This document shows, piece by piece, positions 25,317 through 34,918 of a stretch of DNA of 64,000 nt. The translations under genes were made by a program, and so were the position numbers. The first letter of the stretch is position 1, and the number at the start of each line of letters is the position of its first letter. The notes below the pieces were generated by a model, which did not search any database, had not been told where the DNA came from, and saw nothing but the letters and a program-made list of their open reading frames with translations. The stretch is from Vreelandella sp042466685 (GTDB lineage: Bacteria; Pseudomonadota; Gammaproteobacteria; Pseudomonadales; Halomonadaceae). Location of the stretch: assembly GCF_042466685.1 (NCBI RefSeq), contig NZ_CP170448.1, positions 3,782,001 through 3,846,000 on the forward strand, written 5' to 3'.

Positions 25317-26647
25317 ACCTAAGTCCTGAATTACTAACGCTGGTGATGTTTGGTGGCCTGATGATCGGGCTGTTTATGGGCCACCCGCTGGCGTTTGTGC
25401 TCGGCGGTGTAGCGGTTATTGGTGCCTTTCTTGGCCCCGGTGAGCGCATTCTCGGCACCCTGATCAACAATATTTTCGGTAACGCCATGGATAACTATGT
25501 ATTGGTGGCGATACCGCTATTCATCTTGATGGCGCGGTTCTTAAACGACTCTGGCGTTACCGAGAAGATGTTTGACGCCATGCGCTTGCTACTGGCGAAC
25601 CTGCGCGGCGGTCTGGCGCTTACCGTGGTTATCGTCTCGGTACTACTGGCTGCGACCACCGGTATTGTCGGTGCCTCGATTGCGGTGATGGGCATGATTG
25701 CCCTGGTGCCTATGCTCAAGTATGGCTACAACAAAGAGCTTAGCGCAGGCGTGATTATGGCCAGCGGCTGTTTGGGTATCTTGATTCCGCCCAGCATTAT
25801 GCTGATCCTTATGGCCAGCTACTCACCGGTCTCCGTGGGTGCCCTGTTTGCTGGCGCGCTGATTCCCGGTTTGCTGCTCGGGGTCATGTATGCGCTTTAT
25901 GTGTTGATCATCTGCTATATCAAACCCAGCTACGGCCCCAAAGTACCGCCAGAAGAGCGCGCTGAAGTGAGCACTAAACAGCTGCTGATTATGTTGGCCA
26001 AGTATGTGCTCCCGCCCATGTCGTTGATTCTAGGCGTGCTGGGTGCGCTATTTACCGGCGTTGCCACGGCCACAGAAGCCTCGGCCATCGGCGTATTTAT
26101 CGCCTTCATTCTGTTTTTGATTTTCGGCGACCGCAAAGTCTCCACATGCTTCTGGACAATGATCGAAGCGGGTAAAACCACCACCATGGTCATGCTCGTA
26201 CTGGTGGGTGCGACAGCCTTTACCGGCGTATTCTCCCGCGGTGGTGGCATGACAGTGATCAGTGAGTTGGTACTTGCCATGCCCGGCGGCACCATAGGGG
26301 CGCTGATCCTGATGCTGTTCCTGGTGTTTATTCTGGGGATGTTCCTGGACTGGACGGGTATTGTACTGCTGAGTTTCCCGATCATGCTGCCTATCGTAGA
26401 AACCATGGGCGTCGATATGCTCTGGTTCGTGGTGATGGTGGCGGTGGTACTGCAAACATCGTTCCTGACCCCACCCTTTGGCTACGCGCTGTTCTACTTA
26501 AAAGGCGTCGCACCGCCTGGGGTCGAAATCGTCCACCTCTACAAAGCGGTTGTGCCCTTCGTCGCGCTGATTCTACTGGCGTGTACGCTGATGGCCTTCT
26601 TCCCGTGGCTGATCACCGGCCTGCCGAGCATGATGCTGGGTTACTAG
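25313..26647 (+). CDS. dctM: TRAP transporter large permease (DctM family)
   Basis: A 444-residue protein with about twelve hydrophobic segments, the Na+-driven translocation subunit of the TRAP system. Signatures include the N-terminal GLFMGHPLAFVLGG, ASGCLGILIPPSIMLILM (helical hairpin) and FLDWTGIVLLSFPIMLPI. Translationally coupled to dctQ. An intrinsic terminator closes the operon about 40 bases after its stop. Confidence 0.95.
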   Translation: MNLSPELLTLVMFGGLMIGLFMGHPLAFVLGGVAVIGAFLGPGERILGTLINNIFGNAMDNYVLVAIPLFILMARFLNDSGVTEKMFDAMRLLLANLRGGLALTVVIVSVLLAATTGIVGASIAVMGMIALVPMLKYGYNKELSAGVIMASGCLGILIPPSIMLILMASYSPVSVGALFAGALIPGLLLGVMYALYVLIICYIKPSYGPKVPPEERAEVSTKQLLIMLAKYVLPPMSLILGVLGALFTGVATATEASAIGVFIAFILFLIFGDRKVSTCFWTMIEAGKTTTMVMLVLVGATAFTGVFSRGGGMTVISELVLAMPGGTIGALILMLFLVFILGMFLDWTGIVLLSFPIMLPIVETMGVDMLWFVVMVAVVLQTSFLTPPFGYALFYLKGVAPPGVEIVHLYKAVVPFVALILLACTLMAFFPWLITGLPSMMLGY

Positions 26648-26688
26648 GCCTTTTCCCATCGGCTTAATGCTCCACCTCTACCATTAAT

Positions 26689-26711
26689 AGCCCGCCTCGG
26701 CGGGCTTACTT
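26689..26711 (+). terminator. Intrinsic terminator after dctM
   Basis: AGCCCGC (26689-26695) pairs perfectly with GCGGGCT (26700-26706) around a 4-base loop, followed by a T-rich stretch. It closes the TRAP operon. Confidence 0.8.
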
Positions 26712-26863
26712 TTGCCCGGCCGGCGAGCCTGCAAGGCTGCAGTAGTGCGGCGCCAGTGCTACTATTCACACCCGGTATTATTTCGCATCAAGTTCCGCAC
26801 CAAGCGTGCAGAGCTACTTTCCGGCTTTCCACTACTGCTTCCGTCAATGCAAGGAGTGTTTGC

Positions 26864-28549
26864 TTGTTCAGATCCGGCTATCGCGGGCTATTTGCCTTCT
26901 CCTCTTCGCTTAGCCGTCGTGCTACCCCCTGGTCGATTGCCCTGATCGCGGTAGCGTTCGTGGTGGCGCTGCCCGTGCTGGTGGTATTTGCGCATATTGC
27001 GATGCCCACCGATGGTGTTTGGCAACACCTGGCCAGCACCGTACTTGGCCGCTATTTGAATAACACCTTCTGGCTCGTTGTCACAGTGGGGCTAGGCACA
27101 CTAATCATCGGTACCGGAACCGCCTGGCTGGTGGTGATGTGCCGCTTTCCCGGCAAACGGCTCTTCGAGTGGGCACTACTGCTGCCGCTAGCGGTGCCCA
27201 CCTACGTCATCGCCTACGCCTATACTGATTTTCTGCAGTTTGCCGGGCCGCTACAAAGCCTGCTGCGCGAAACATTTGGTTGGGGGTATGGCGACTACTA
27301 CTTTCCCAATATTCGCTCCCTGGGTGGCGCCGCAACGGTGATTACCCTGGTGCTCTACCCCTACGTTTACTTGCTGGCCAGGGCATCGTTTTTAGAGCAG
27401 TCGGTCTGCGTGCTGGATGTGGGCCGCACACTAGGGCGCGGCCCCTGGAAACTGTTTGCCAGCGTCGCCGTGCCGTTGGCACGCCCGGCGCTGGTGGGTG
27501 GCGTATCGCTGGTCTTGATGGAGACGCTTAACGAGTTCGGCGCCGTTCAGTTCTTCGGTGTAGATACCTTTACCACTGGCATCTATCGCACCTGGTTTGG
27601 CATGGGCGAGCAGGTGGCAGCGGCGCAGTTAGCGGCATGCCTGCTCACCTTCGTGATTGTGTTAGTGCTGCTGGAGCGCTGGTCGCGGGGCAAGCGTCGC
27701 TATTTCCATACCACCAATCGTTACCAGCAGTTGCCCGAATACGCCCTGCATGGCTGGCGAGCTGCTGCGGCAACGTTAGCCTGCCTAGTGCCGGTGCTGG
27801 TGGGCTTTTTACTGCCCAGCGGCATTCTGCTCAATTTAGCGCTGCAGGGGGGCGATTCGCTGTGGGGCTCGCGCTTTATAGGCTACGCCTGGAACAGCCT
27901 GGGGCTGGCAACCGTGGCCGCGCTGATTGCCGTGGGCTTGGCGGTGGTGCTGAGTTACGGCGTACGCATGCACGATACAACGTTTGCGCGAGTCTCTTCC
28001 CGGGTCGCCTCCATGGGCTATGCAATCCCGGGTTCGGTGGTCGCGGTGGGTATTTTAATCCCGTTTGCCTGGCTAGATAACGCCCTTAACACCTGGCTCA
28101 ATAATCACTATGGCTACATCGTTGGCCTGGTCTTCAGTGGGTCGGCGTTTATCTTGCTATACGCCTACGTGGTGCGCTTCTTAGCAGTCTCGTTCAACGC
28201 CGTTGAGGCGAGCCTAGGCAAAGTAACCCCCAGTATGGATGCCGCTTCGCGCACCCTGGGACAAACCGCAGGCGGCACGCTGCGCCATATTCATACACCG
28301 ATGATGCGCAGCAGCCTACTGGCGGCAGGGATATTAGTCTTCGTTGACGTCATGAAGGAGCTGCCCGCGACGATTATTCTACGCCCCTTCAATTTCGACA
28401 CCCTGGCGGTGCGGGCGCATAACCTGGCCTCTGACGAGCGTCTGGCCGAAGCCTCCACCTCGTCGCTAGCCATTGTGGTGGTGGGCATCCTGCCGGTTAT
28501 TCTGCTCAGCATGGCCATGCGCCGCTCACGCCCCGGGGCTCACTCCTGA
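26864..28549 (+). CDS. fbpB: Ferric iron ABC transporter permease (FbpB/AfuB type)
   Basis: A 561-residue inner-membrane protein made of two fused permease halves with about twelve hydrophobic segments, as in FbpB of Neisseria and SfuB of Serratia. Each half carries an EAA-type loop contacting the ATPase: DVGRTLGRGPWKLFASVAVP and DAASRTLGQTAGGTLRHIHTP. I start at TTG 26864 because AAGGAG lies 7 bases before it; the frame stays open upstream to 26756, but that stretch lacks a ribosome site and a sensible N-terminus. It would import Fe3+ with FbpA and FbpC. It converges on fbpC with only 7 bases between the stops. Confidence 0.9.
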   Translation: MFRSGYRGLFAFSSSLSRRATPWSIALIAVAFVVALPVLVVFAHIAMPTDGVWQHLASTVLGRYLNNTFWLVVTVGLGTLIIGTGTAWLVVMCRFPGKRLFEWALLLPLAVPTYVIAYAYTDFLQFAGPLQSLLRETFGWGYGDYYFPNIRSLGGAATVITLVLYPYVYLLARASFLEQSVCVLDVGRTLGRGPWKLFASVAVPLARPALVGGVSLVLMETLNEFGAVQFFGVDTFTTGIYRTWFGMGEQVAAAQLAACLLTFVIVLVLLERWSRGKRRYFHTTNRYQQLPEYALHGWRAAAATLACLVPVLVGFLLPSGILLNLALQGGDSLWGSRFIGYAWNSLGLATVAALIAVGLAVVLSYGVRMHDTTFARVSSRVASMGYAIPGSVVAVGILIPFAWLDNALNTWLNNHYGYIVGLVFSGSAFILLYAYVVRFLAVSFNAVEASLGKVTPSMDAASRTLGQTAGGTLRHIHTPMMRSSLLAAGILVFVDVMKELPATIILRPFNFDTLAVRAHNLASDERLAEASTSSLAIVVVGILPVILLSMAMRRSRPGAHS

Positions 28550-28556
28550 TTAAGCA

Positions 28557-29660
28557 TTAAGCCGTGAGCGGGAAAACAAAGACTTGTGAAAGGTCGAGGT
28601 GAATATCCACCGGCTGGCCTTCTGCGGGTAGAAACACTCCCGGTACGCGCGCGTGTAGGTGCGCCTCAAGGCCGTTTTCGCCATGGGCGCACAGGTGTAG
28701 CAGGCTGGTACGCCCAAGTAGCTTTGCCATTACCACATGGCTATGGCGATGGGCATCGGCAGGCAGATCTCGCTCAACAATGCGCAGCGCCTCGGGGCGG
28801 ATCATGATTTGCGCGTCGCTGCCCTCTGTTAGCCCACCGGCAGGCACCCGGCCAACTGGCGTATGCACCGCACCATTATGTACCTTGCCCTGTAGCTCAT
28901 TGACGTCGCCAAAAAAGGTCACCACAAAGGGGTCTTGAGGCGCACAGTAAAGCTCGCGTGGAGTTCCCGTCTGTACGATCCGCCCATCGCGCATCAGCGC
29001 GATGCGATCAGCCATAAACATGGCTTCTTCGGGGTCATGGGTCACCAGCAGCGTAGCAGCGCCGACTTTTTTCAGTACATGTAGCGTATCGTCACGTATA
29101 CGATCACGCAGGCGCGCATCCAGGCTTGAGAAGGGTTCATCCAACAGCATTAAGCGCGGCGATGGCGCCAACGCCCGCGCCAGGGCTACCCGCTGCTGCT
29201 GCCCACCAGAGAGCATATGCGGATACACATCGACATAGGCGGTCATACCCAACTGCTCAAGCAGTTGTGCCGCCCGCTCACGACGCTCCCGAGCGGCTAG
29301 ATGTTTAAGCCCAAAGGTGACATTTTCCAACACGGTTAGGTGGGGGAAAAGCGCTGAATCCTGAAACGCCAACCCGACATTGCGTTTTTCCGGTGGCACG
29401 TGGCGGTGGCCCTGCCCGGCTATATAGATATCTTCCAAGGAGACGCTGCCCTCTTGCAGCACTTCCAGGCCCGCAGCGATTCTCAGCAGCGTTGTTTTGC
29501 CACAGCCAGAGGGGCCAAGCAGGCACACCACCTCGCCTGGAGCAACGCTTAAATCCACCCCTTTCACGACTGTATGGCCGTCATAAGCATGCCGCACATT
29601 GTGCAGCGTTAACGCCGATGAGCAAGGCACCGCCGAGGTGACCTTCAGGGTTGCCGTCAT
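28557..29660 (-). CDS. fbpC: Ferric iron ABC transporter ATP-binding protein
   Basis: A 367-residue ABC ATPase. Walker A is GPSGCGKTT, the ABC signature LSGGQQQRVALARAL, Walker B LMLLDEPFSSLD and the switch His is in LVTHDPEEAMFMADR. A C-terminal TOBE-like regulatory region (about residues 240-367) follows, as in FbpC. The start at 29660 (MTATLKV) follows AGGGG; the frame extends 35 codons upstream into the regulatory region without support. It is transcribed away from fbpA and against fbpB, an uncommon layout for one transporter. Confidence 0.93.
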   Translation of the reverse strand: MTATLKVTSAVPCSSALTLHNVRHAYDGHTVVKGVDLSVAPGEVVCLLGPSGCGKTTLLRIAAGLEVLQEGSVSLEDIYIAGQGHRHVPPEKRNVGLAFQDSALFPHLTVLENVTFGLKHLAARERRERAAQLLEQLGMTAYVDVYPHMLSGGQQQRVALARALAPSPRLMLLDEPFSSLDARLRDRIRDDTLHVLKKVGAATLLVTHDPEEAMFMADRIALMRDGRIVQTGTPRELYCAPQDPFVVTFFGDVNELQGKVHNGAVHTPVGRVPAGGLTEGSDAQIMIRPEALRIVERDLPADAHRHSHVVMAKLLGRTSLLHLCAHGENGLEAHLHARVPGVFLPAEGQPVDIHLDLSQVFVFPLTA

Positions 29661-29723
29661 AAATTCCCCTCTACAGCTGGGCCAACCACACGACAAACGT
29701 CTAAACGCGGATTGGGTACATTT

Positions 29724-29742
29724 GAAAGTTATTTGCATTCTA
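29724..29742. promoter_or_regulatory. Candidate Fur box, fbpC side
   Basis: On the minus strand the 19 bases agree with the Fur consensus GATAATGATAATCATTATC at 12 of 19 positions. It lies 64-82 bases upstream of the fbpC ATG, where iron-dependent repression would be expected. Binding is inferred from similarity and context. Confidence 0.45.
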
Positions 29743-29779
29743 TTTTTTATTGCGATGAGATGCACGTACAGTCAACATC

Positions 29780-29806
29780 GTTGAATGCGTTTTGTTAGCA
29801 TTCAAC
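29780..29806. promoter_or_regulatory. 9-9-9 inverted repeat in the fbpC/fbpA spacer
   Basis: GTTGAATGC (29780-29788) and GCATTCAAC (29798-29806) form perfect arms around a 9-base centre. The half-site TTGAATGC recurs at 29830-29837 and a variant GCATTCTA at 29735-29742, giving four related half-sites in about 100 bases. This could be a regulator array or degenerate Fur hexamers. Confidence 0.5.
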
Positions 29807-29843
29807 TTGACCTCAACGGCTGGAAAAGTTTGAATGCTAGCCT

Positions 29844-29862
29844 GCAAATGCAACTTATTATC
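29844..29862. promoter_or_regulatory. Candidate Fur box upstream of fbpA
   Basis: The 19-base sequence ending in TTATTATC matches the Fur consensus at 13 of 19 positions and ends 23 bases before the fbpA ATG, overlapping the expected start of transcription. It supports iron-repressed expression of the binding protein. Confidence 0.55.
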
Positions 29863-29885
29863 AAATAGAGACGGAGTTAATGGTT

Positions 29886-30911
29886 ATGAAAAAGGCACGC
29901 CTAACATTATCAGTAGCCGCCATTATGGCAGGCTCAGCTGTTGCGGGTAGTAGCGTGGCAGATGAGCTCAACCTGTACTCTGCTCGCCACTACGACTCTG
30001 ACGAACGCCTTTACGATGCGTTCACCGAAGAGACCGGCATCGAAGTCAATATCCTTGAAGGCGACTCTGATCAACTGATTGAGCGCATTCAGCGCGAAGG
30101 CGTAGCCAGCCCGGCGGACGTCATGATGACTGTCGATGCAGGCCGTCTATGGCGCGCGGAAGATGAAGGCATCTTCCAAAGCGTAGAGTCTGACGTTCTC
30201 AATGAGCGCCTGCCCGAATCAATGCGCCACCCAGACGGCCTATGGTTTGGTTTTAGTCAGCGCGCCCGGGTTATTTTCTACAACCGCGAAAACTTCGACC
30301 CAAGCCAGATTACCAGCTACGAAGATCTTGCCGATCCGCAGTTTGAAGGCAAGGTGTGCATTCGCTCTTCCAACAACATTTACAACCAGTCGCTGCTCGC
30401 TTCTATGATTGAGCACCACGGCGAAGAGGGTGCCGAAGAGTGGGCCCAGGGCGTGGTCAATAACATGGCACGGGATCCGGAAGGCGGCGATACCGACCAG
30501 ATTTTGGGCGTTGCCAGCGGCGAGTGTGACATCGCCGTGGCCAATCACTACTACTATGTTCGCCTGCTCAAATCTGACGACGACGCCGATCGCGAAGCCG
30601 CTCGCAAAGTAGGTCTTATCTTCCCCAATCAGGATGACCGCGGCACCCACGTCAACGTTGGCGGCGCCGGTGTCGTAGAAGGTGCGCCTAACCGCGATAA
30701 CGCCATTCGCTTCCTTGAATACCTGGCCTCAGACACTGCCCAGGAGATTTTTGCCTCCGGCAACAATGAGTTCCCGGTGGTTGAAGGTATCAAGAAAGAC
30801 CCTGTGCTTGAGTCTTGGGGCGATTTTAAAGCGGATGAGGTGAACATCAGCGTACTGGGTGAAAACAACCCTGAAGCGATCCGCATTTTTGACCGCGTTA
30901 GCTGGCGTTAA
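29886..30911 (+). CDS. fbpA: Ferric iron ABC transporter substrate-binding protein
   Basis: A 341-residue periplasmic receptor. The signal peptide ends near SVADEL at about residue 25, and the mature protein begins NLYSARHYDSDERLYDAF, typical of FutA/FbpA ferric-binding proteins. The iron-coordinating tyrosine cluster is at residues 222-224 (NHYYYVR). I use ATG 29886, 9 bases after GGAG, and not the ATG at 29880. A strong terminator follows. Candidate Fur sites precede it. Confidence 0.94.
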   Translation: MKKARLTLSVAAIMAGSAVAGSSVADELNLYSARHYDSDERLYDAFTEETGIEVNILEGDSDQLIERIQREGVASPADVMMTVDAGRLWRAEDEGIFQSVESDVLNERLPESMRHPDGLWFGFSQRARVIFYNRENFDPSQITSYEDLADPQFEGKVCIRSSNNIYNQSLLASMIEHHGEEGAEEWAQGVVNNMARDPEGGDTDQILGVASGECDIAVANHYYYVRLLKSDDDADREAARKVGLIFPNQDDRGTHVNVGGAGVVEGAPNRDNAIRFLEYLASDTAQEIFASGNNEFPVVEGIKKDPVLESWGDFKADEVNISVLGENNPEAIRIFDRVSWR

Positions 30912-30953
30912 GCCCCTGCCCTAAACATCGCGCCCAAACAGCGTGATTAACCG

Positions 30954-30988
30954 GCCCCCGCAGCCAGTGGCTGCGGGGGCGTTTATTT
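30954..30988 (+). terminator. Intrinsic terminator after fbpA
   Basis: A 12-bp perfect GC-rich stem (30954-30965 with 30969-30980, loop AGT) followed by GTTTATTT. It separates fbpA from the convergent polA. Confidence 0.93.
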
Positions 30989-30999
30989 ACCATTTAGGG

Positions 31000-33783
31000 T
31001 TAATGCGCCTCATCCCAGTTAGCGCCGCTCTCCGCTTCTACAATCAGCGGCACTTTTAGCTCAGCCGCGCCCTGCATGCGTTTTTGCACCTGCTCGATAA
31101 ACGCCTCGACCTGCTTCTCGGCGACCTCAAACACCAGTTCATCGTGCACCTGCATGACCATTAGCGCGTCGAACTCGCCTTCTGCCAGCCACCCATCCAC
31201 GTCGATCATCGCCTGCTTGATAATGTCGGCGGCAGTGCCCTGCATCGGCGCATTAATGGCGGTCCGCTCGGCGCCTTGGCGACGGTTGCGATTTTGCGAC
31301 TGAATTTCCGGCAGGTAGAGCCGCCGCCCTAATACAGTTTCGACGAAGCCATCTTCCGCCGCCTGGGAGCGAATGCGCTCCATATAGCGGGCCACGCCAG
31401 GGTAGCGATCGAAGTAGCGGTCAATATAAGTTTGCGCTTGGTTACGCTCGATATGCAGTTGGCGCGACAGCCCCCAGGCACTCATGCCGTAGATCAAGCC
31501 GAAGTTAATCGCTTTGGCGCTGCGCCGCTGATCGCCAGAGACCTTCTCAAGGGAGGTGCCGAAGACTTCCGCTGCGGTGGCAGTGTGGATATCGCGCCCT
31601 TCGGCAAAGGCTTCGAGCAGGCCTTTATCTTCGGAAAGGTGCGCCATAATGCGCAGTTCGATCTGCGAGTAGTCGGCGGCGACAATGCGATAGCCAGGGC
31701 GGGCAATAAACGCCTGGCGAATCTTGCGCCCCTCTTCAGTACGAATGGGGATGTTCTGTAAGTTGGGGTCTGATGACGACAGCCGCCCGGTGGCGGTAAC
31801 CGCCTGGTGATAGCTGGTATGTACCCGGCCAGTGGCTTTATTGAGCAGCCGCGGCAATTTATCGGTATAAGTGGACTTCAGCTTGGCCAGCCCCCGATGC
31901 TGCATAATCACCTTGGGCAGCGGGTAATCCAGCGCCAGCTCTTCTAGTACGCCTTCCGCGGTAGAGGGGGCGCCTTTAGGGGTTTTCTTGAGCACGGGAA
32001 TTTTCTGCTCTTCAAACAGAATTTGCCCCAGCTGCTTGGGCGACCCCAGGTTAAATTCGCGCCCGGCGAGTTCAAACGCCTCGCGCTCTAGTTCGCCAAT
32101 TCGCTTTTCTAACTGCTGGCTCTGTTGATGCAGCAGCTCCGCATCCACCGCCACCCCATTGCGCTCAATGCGCGAGAGCACCTGGATCAGCGGTAGCTCG
32201 ATACTATCCAGCACCTCCGCCAGGCGCCCTTCGCTTTCGACCTGTGGGCGTAGCGCTTGCTGCAGCCGCAGGGTGATATCGACATCTTCGCAGGCGTAAG
32301 GCGCCGCTTGCTCCAGGGCAATCTGGTTAAAGGTCAGTTGCTTGGCGCCTTTACCAGCAATCTCTTCGAAGGAGATGGTCTTCTCGCCCAGATACTTCAG
32401 CGCCAGGGAGTCCATATCGTGGCGGGTAGCGGTGGAGTTGAGCACATAGGAAGCCAGCATGGTGTCGGCAAACGGGCCCGCCACGGCAATCGCATAGTTG
32501 GCCAGCACGGAAATGTCGTACTTCAGATTTTGGCCAATCTTGGTCTTGGTCGAGTCTTCCAGCAGCGGCTTTAGTGCCGCCAGCACTGTTTTGCGGTCAA
32601 GCTGCTTAGGCGCATCCAGGTAGTCGTGGGCAAGCGGGATGTAGGCCGCCTCCCCCGCTTCCAGCGACAAGCCGACGCCGACGATTTCTGCATCCATATA
32701 GTTGAGGCTGGTGGTCTCCAAGTCAAAGCAGAAGCGTTCGGCGTTTTGTAGCCTATCCAGCCAGCGCTCAAAGTCTGCCTGTTCAAGAATGACGTGATCT
32801 TCTCGAGCACTCCCACTGGCAGATGGCTCCGCGCTTTCGAGATCGTTATCGTCAGCGCTGGCGGGTGCTGGCTCGCCGCCTTTTACGTCATCCACGCCTT
32901 CGTCCTTGCCTTCCAGCAGCTCGCCCAGCCACTGGCGGAACTCCATCTCTTTATACAGCGCCACCAGCGCTTCGCGATCTGGATGGGCAATATCCAAATC
33001 ATCCAGGCCCACCGGCAGATCGCAATCGACTTTAATGGTCGCCAACTGATAGGAGAGAAACGCCTGCTCGCGATGCTCTTCAAGCTTTTTAGGCAGCGTT
33101 TTAGCGCCCCGGAAAGTAAGCGTTTTTACTCGCTCTAAATCGCCGTAGATGGTCTCCAGACCGCCGCCCATGCCTTGCAGCAGGCCAATCGCGGTCTTTT
33201 CACCCACGCCGGGCACGCCGGGGATGTTATCGACCTTGTCCCCCATCAGGGCGAGAAAATCGATAATCAGGGCGGGGGGCAGGCCAAACTTCTCTTCTAC
33301 CCCTGACTCGTCCAGGGTTTCATCCTTCATGGTGTTGACCAACGTGATATGGGCATTGACCAACTGCGCCATGTCCTTATCGCCGGTGGAGATCACCGCG
33401 TCGCGCCCCGCTTGGGTGGCATGGTGGGCCAACGTACCAATCACATCGTCAGCTTCAACGCCTTCAATACACAGCAGCGGCAGGCCCAACGCTTTGACGC
33501 AGGCGTGCAACGGCGCAATTTGGCTGCGCAAGTCATCGGGCATGGGCGGGCGGTGAGCTTTATAGTCGCTATACATCTCATCACGGAAGGTTTTACCCGG
33601 CGCGTCAAATACCACCGCCATGGGGCTGTCGGGGTAATCCTTGATCAGCCGTTTGAGCATATTCAACACGCCTTTCACCGCGCCCGTCGGCTGACCATTG
33701 GAGGTCGTTAGCGGCGGCAGCGCATGGAAGGCACGGTAAAGGTAGGAGGAGCCATCTACGAGGACGATCGGAGCGCGAGCCAT
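31000..33783 (-). CDS. polA: DNA polymerase I
   Basis: A 927-residue repair and replication polymerase. Domains in order: 5' nuclease (about 1-290, with LVDGSSYLYRAFHAL and GDKVDNIPGVPGVGEKTA), 3'-5' exonuclease (about 330-520, active motif CFDLETTSLN, so proofreading looks intact) and the Pol A domain (motif A VAADYSQIELRIMAHLS, O-helix RRSAKAINFGLIYGM, motif C QVHDELVFEV). ATG 33783 (MARAPIV) follows AGGA by 8 bases; the TTG two codons earlier is less likely. It converges with fbpA; the divergent thrB starts 176 bases away. Confidence 0.98.
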   Translation of the reverse strand: MARAPIVLVDGSSYLYRAFHALPPLTTSNGQPTGAVKGVLNMLKRLIKDYPDSPMAVVFDAPGKTFRDEMYSDYKAHRPPMPDDLRSQIAPLHACVKALGLPLLCIEGVEADDVIGTLAHHATQAGRDAVISTGDKDMAQLVNAHITLVNTMKDETLDESGVEEKFGLPPALIIDFLALMGDKVDNIPGVPGVGEKTAIGLLQGMGGGLETIYGDLERVKTLTFRGAKTLPKKLEEHREQAFLSYQLATIKVDCDLPVGLDDLDIAHPDREALVALYKEMEFRQWLGELLEGKDEGVDDVKGGEPAPASADDNDLESAEPSASGSAREDHVILEQADFERWLDRLQNAERFCFDLETTSLNYMDAEIVGVGLSLEAGEAAYIPLAHDYLDAPKQLDRKTVLAALKPLLEDSTKTKIGQNLKYDISVLANYAIAVAGPFADTMLASYVLNSTATRHDMDSLALKYLGEKTISFEEIAGKGAKQLTFNQIALEQAAPYACEDVDITLRLQQALRPQVESEGRLAEVLDSIELPLIQVLSRIERNGVAVDAELLHQQSQQLEKRIGELEREAFELAGREFNLGSPKQLGQILFEEQKIPVLKKTPKGAPSTAEGVLEELALDYPLPKVIMQHRGLAKLKSTYTDKLPRLLNKATGRVHTSYHQAVTATGRLSSSDPNLQNIPIRTEEGRKIRQAFIARPGYRIVAADYSQIELRIMAHLSEDKGLLEAFAEGRDIHTATAAEVFGTSLEKVSGDQRRSAKAINFGLIYGMSAWGLSRQLHIERNQAQTYIDRYFDRYPGVARYMERIRSQAAEDGFVETVLGRRLYLPEIQSQNRNRRQGAERTAINAPMQGTAADIIKQAMIDVDGWLAEGEFDALMVMQVHDELVFEVAEKQVEAFIEQVQKRMQGAAELKVPLIVEAESGANWDEAH

Positions 33784-33958
33784 AACCAAATTCCTAAAGA
33801 GAGTCGTAAAAAATAAGTGCTAAAAAGAGTTCCTCACATGATACCCGCTGCGCAGGCTGCCTGCAGAGGCAAACTCTCCTCTCTTTAACACGACAACGCT
33901 GCCAACTCAGCGACCAAGCCGCTACAATAATGGGCTTAGCAACCTGGGCGAGACTCTC

Positions 33959-34918
33959 ATGGCTGTATTTACCCCGCTTAGCGACGCACAGGTCGCCGCG
34001 TTTTTAGAAAAATTTGATGTTGGCAGCTTCGTTTCCCTACAGGGGGTGGCGGGCGGCACCGAAAATTCGACCTTTTTTGTCACTACCGACCGCCGCCAGC
34101 TGGTGTTAACCCTGTTCGAACAGGGCGAGCACGCCGAGCTGCCGTTCTTCGTTGAGCTGCTCGACTATTTAGACGAACACCGCCTGCCGGTGCCTGGCAC
34201 TATTCACGACCGTGAAGGCATTGCGCTGCATAGCCTGGAGGGCAAACCGGCGCTGCTATTCCCGCGCCTGCCTGGCCGTCATCCGGAAGCGCCCAATCTG
34301 GCCCAGTGCCAAGCCTTAGGCGATGCATTGGGTCGCCTGCACGTGGTGTCGAAGCGCTTCCCCGGCCATCGCCCGAACCCACGAGATCTCAATTGGCTCC
34401 ATATCATGCATCACAAGGTATTGAGCTACCTAAGTCCCGCCGATCAAACGTTGATGAAGGACGAAGTCGACGATTTCGAAGGCGCCTTTATGCAGCACGG
34501 GGAATTGCCCCAAGGCGCCCTTCATGGCGACCTTTTCCGTGACAACACCCTGTTTGAGGGAGATCAGCTTGGCGGTATTATCGACTTTTATAATGGCTGC
34601 ACTGGCGACCTGCTGTTTGATCTGGCGATCGTGATCAACGACTGGGCCTCTAACGACGATGGCACACTCCACCCTGAGCGCTACAATACCCTGTTAAGTG
34701 CCTACCAGGCACGCCGCCCATTAACTGCGGATGAACGGGAATTGTGGCCCACCATGCTACGCATGACGGCGCTACGCTACTGGTTGTCACGCCTGCTGGT
34801 GGTCTATGTTGACCCACCGGCCCACGACTTGACGCCCCACGACCCCGAGCGTTTCCGTACCATTTTAAACGCGCGCATTGCCCACGGTGCACTGCCGCTA
34901 CCTGAGGTTTCTGCATGA
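33959..34918 (+). CDS. thrB: Homoserine kinase (ThrB type II, aminoglycoside-phosphotransferase fold)
   Basis: A 319-residue kinase that phosphorylates homoserine on the way to threonine. Unlike enteric GHMP-type ThrB, this is the pseudomonad form with an APH/choline kinase fold: the nucleotide loop lies around GVAGGTENSTFFV, the catalytic loop is LHGDLFRDNTLF and the metal Asp is in GIIDFYNGC. Position next to polA is also seen in Pseudomonas. Its stop overlaps the speA start by four bases (ATGA). Confidence 0.94.
   Translation: MAVFTPLSDAQVAAFLEKFDVGSFVSLQGVAGGTENSTFFVTTDRRQLVLTLFEQGEHAELPFFVELLDYLDEHRLPVPGTIHDREGIALHSLEGKPALLFPRLPGRHPEAPNLAQCQALGDALGRLHVVSKRFPGHRPNPRDLNWLHIMHHKVLSYLSPADQTLMKDEVDDFEGAFMQHGELPQGALHGDLFRDNTLFEGDQLGGIIDFYNGCTGDLLFDLAIVINDWASNDDGTLHPERYNTLLSAYQARRPLTADERELWPTMLRMTALRYWLSRLLVVYVDPPAHDLTPHDPERFRTILNARIAHGALPLPEVSA

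Noticed and set aside
26756..26863. N-terminal extension of fbpB
   Set aside because: A TTG at 26864 has a well-spaced AAGGAG; the upstream stretch is polar and unsupported.
29661..29765. N-terminal extension of fbpC
   Set aside because: The frame is open for 35 codons but crosses a candidate Fur site and has no ribosome site; MTATLKV at 29660 follows AGGGG.
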